The notes beneath the pieces were generated by a model, which was not told the DNA's origin, did not search any database, and was given only the letters and a program-made list of their open reading frames with translations. A program made the translations under genes and the position numbers. Source: Mogibacterium sp. (GTDB taxonomy: Bacteria; Bacillota; Clostridia; Peptostreptococcales; Anaerovoracaceae). From it: a DNA stretch of 41,002 bases. Below are positions 39,380-41,002 of the stretch, one piece after another (position 1 is the first letter of the stretch; each line of letters opens with the position of its first letter). Location: positions 1 through 41,002 of the forward strand of contig JAFQZQ010000044.1 of the NCBI GenBank assembly GCA_017405845.1, read 5' to 3'.

Positions 39380-40150
39380 ATGGGACTGACCGGACTTGTT
39401 TTGAAAATTGCAGCGCCGGCTCCGAGGATAGAGGAGTTTTCAAGATTTCTGTTCATAGGACCGCATCCGGATGACATAGAGATCGGTGCCGGAGCAACAG
39501 TGGCAAAACTCACAGCTGAAGGCAGGCAGGTAACATTCCTGATACTGACTGACGGAAGATACGGCGACGGCTGTTCCGGAGGAGTAAAGGGAGATGAGCT
39601 CGCTGCACTCAGAAAGCAGGAGTCAATGGATTCTGCTGCACGCCTTGGTGTAAAAGATGTGCGATTTCTGGATTTCTGCGATGGAGGTTTCTACTCCTAT
39701 GAAGACATGATGAAGGCGGTAGCTGTAATTGTCGGAGAATGCGCACCTGAGGTGATATTCGCTCCGGATCCGGATACCGGGCAGGAGTGTCACGTTGACC
39801 ATCTTCGTGCAGGACATGCTGCAGCACATGTCGCATACATGGCTCCGTATCCGGGGATAATGGCAAATTATGGAGCAGCATCGGCAGATGTGAAAGCGAT
39901 CGCGTTCTATATGACCGCGAGAGCAAACAGATTCGTAAAAGTAACAAAAGAGATGGTAAACGCACAGTTTGAAGCGCTGTTTGGCTGCCATTTGAGCCAG
40001 TTCCCTGAAGGCAGCGATGGTACAAAACAGCTTTCGCTGTATCTGAAGCTGCGTTCGGCAGACTTCGGGATCCGAAACCTGTGCACCCATGCGGAAGGTT
40101 TCCGCGTGCTTGGACAGGCGCATATGCACTGTATGCCTGAGGTTGTGTGA
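39380..40150 (+). CDS. PIG-L/LmbE-family deacetylase, 256 aa
   Basis: TGGAGAA lies about 6 nt before the ATG. The zinc site motif GPHPDDIEIG (HPDD, H29-D32) and the second ligand stretch CHVDHLRAGHAA (HxDH) are both present. The family removes acetyl groups from N-acetylglucosamine derivatives, as in mycothiol, bacillithiol or lipid anchor biosynthesis. Here it lies between glycerate kinase and a radical SAM gene; the exact substrate cannot be predicted. Complete, normal length, cytoplasmic. Confidence 0.9.
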   Translation: MGLTGLVLKIAAPAPRIEEFSRFLFIGPHPDDIEIGAGATVAKLTAEGRQVTFLILTDGRYGDGCSGGVKGDELAALRKQESMDSAARLGVKDVRFLDFCDGGFYSYEDMMKAVAVIVGECAPEVIFAPDPDTGQECHVDHLRAGHAAAHVAYMAPYPGIMANYGAASADVKAIAFYMTARANRFVKVTKEMVNAQFEALFGCHLSQFPEGSDGTKQLSLYLKLRSADFGIRNLCTHAEGFRVLGQAHMHCMPEVV

Positions 40151-40175
40151 CCGCTTAGGTAAATGAGAGAAGAGA

Positions 40176-41002
40176 ATGGAAGAAAGATTTGATTTACAGA
40201 AATACCTGTCGGACGGAGTCGAACAGGTAATAAAAGATGCACTGAAGGCTACTCTCCGGGATCCACGCGAAAGCGCTTTTCTGGCTAAGTTTGCGCTTTC
40301 ATGTGCTTCAGCGGCGAAGAAAAGAGAGGCAAATGAAAGAATAGGTCTTCATGTACCTTCGTATCTTATTGCGAGCATAACATCGAGCTGCAACCTGCAT
40401 TGCGAAGGCTGCTACTCGAGGGCCAATAACGCTACTATAGATTGCGAACCAACGATGCAGCTTACGGGAGAGGAATGGCTCAGAATCTTCCGTGAGGCGG
40501 AAGACCTGGGCGTTAGCTTCATATTGCTTGCAGGCGGCGAACCGATGCTGAGGTGGGATGTTGTCGAATCAGCGGGGAAGATGAAGAACCTGATGTTTCC
40601 TGTATTCACAAACGGTACATTCATGACAGGCAAGCATCTTGACCTTCTGGACAATTGCCGCAACATTGTGCCTGTCATAAGCATAGAAGGCGGACGAGAA
40701 GAGACCGATGCCAGGCGAGGAACCGGCGTATATGATACCATCACGGAGAAGATGACAAAGCTCCGGGAAAGAGGCATCATATATGGAGTATCTGTAACAG
40801 TAACTAAAGAGAATCTTGATGAGGTCTTCTCTGACACTTTCCTGGAATCGTTAAGGTCGCGCGGTTGTAAAGCCGTGTTCTACATAGAATTCGTGCCTGT
40901 TACAGACGAAGGTGCTCATCTCGCACCTGATGATGAGGATCGCGAAAAAATGGCAGAAAGAATTGCTGAGCTTAGACGCAGCAAGAATGATATGATATAT
41001 AT
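40176..41002 (+). CDS. Radical SAM protein, 5' part (runs off the window)
   Basis: The frame starts at 40176 with AGAGAAGAG upstream and remains open to the window end (275 codons). The radical SAM cluster motif is C72-x3-C76-x2-C79 in CNLHCEGCY, preceded by HVPSYLIASITSS. The SAM-binding GGE motif follows (LAGGEPMLRWDVVE). FTNGTFMTGKHLDLLDN and ISIEGGREETDARRGTGVYDTI fit the SPASM/MoaA-like radical SAM branch. The C terminus, where extra cluster-binding Cys residues would lie, is outside the window. Substrate unknown. Confidence 0.9.
   Translation, partial: MEERFDLQKYLSDGVEQVIKDALKATLRDPRESAFLAKFALSCASAAKKREANERIGLHVPSYLIASITSSCNLHCEGCYSRANNATIDCEPTMQLTGEEWLRIFREAEDLGVSFILLAGGEPMLRWDVVESAGKMKNLMFPVFTNGTFMTGKHLDLLDNCRNIVPVISIEGGREETDARRGTGVYDTITEKMTKLRERGIIYGVSVTVTKENLDEVFSDTFLESLRSRGCKAVFYIEFVPVTDEGAHLAPDDEDREKMAERIAELRRSKNDMIY

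Overview
The window looks like a chromosomal segment of an anaerobic member of the Bacillota (Clostridia). Supporting signs are strong AGGAGG-type ribosome binding sites, a Gram-positive LexA box, PTS sugar uptake, an L-sorbose-1-phosphate-reductase-like dehydrogenase, a paired short-chain chromate transporter, NhaC, PhzF and glycerate kinase. By eye the G+C is in the mid 40s. I cannot name a genus.

Region 1 (1 to about 10,340) reads as the right-hand part of an integrated mobile element whose left end lies outside the window. It carries a full-length DnaA paralogue with a changed DNA-recognition motif (922-2271), a free-standing IS21 IstA-like DNA-binding domain, a LexA-box promoter (3918-3946) driving a three-gene operon, and an array of eight 11-bp repeats (5603-5690) between the last gene of that operon and its terminator. 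Further right are hairpin-rich spacers, a roughly 0.4-0.5 kb non-coding stretch that may be a structured RNA, a small-gene operon ending in a PemK/MazF-like toxin, an excisionase-like gene and a tyrosine integrase. Right of the integrase lies a tRNA-Ser-like 3' end followed by a terminator, as expected for attR. The most interesting reading is a self-contained circuit: SOS induction, private initiator DnaA, a phased repeat array as candidate origin or operator, and excision by Xis/Int. Parts of this are seen directly; the circuit itself is inference.

Region 2 (about 10,200 to 22,330) looks like a hotspot of serial insertions and decay. Remnants of tRNA-Ser 3' ends, a repeated terminator and a dispersed GGGTACAA-headed repeat of about 110-120 bp bracket short cassettes: an unknown gene plus a Fic protein with its own palindromic operators, a RelB/RelE-type toxin-antitoxin pair, and an opine-dehydrogenase-like gene. 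After these come a flavin-reductase-like gene beside a decayed HxlR regulator, a LysR fragment, an ISL3-family transposase relic, tandem repeats, an Sm-like/GNAT fusion, a PrsW-type pseudogene, a cytoplasmic alpha-amylase and a two-gene chromate transporter.

Region 3 (22,335-41,002) is more ordinary metabolic chromosome. It holds an MFS exporter; a PhzF-family gene interrupted by a single in-frame TAG; NhaC; a hexitol-type operon (dehydrogenase, DeoR-family regulator, mannitol-type PTS EIICBA); a LysR gene; a dienelactone-hydrolase-like enzyme; a cyclophilin-like lipoprotein; a MacB-like ABC exporter; an M20 amidohydrolase; an HxlR regulator; a type-2 glycerate kinase; a PIG-L deacetylase; and the start of a radical SAM protein that runs off the window.
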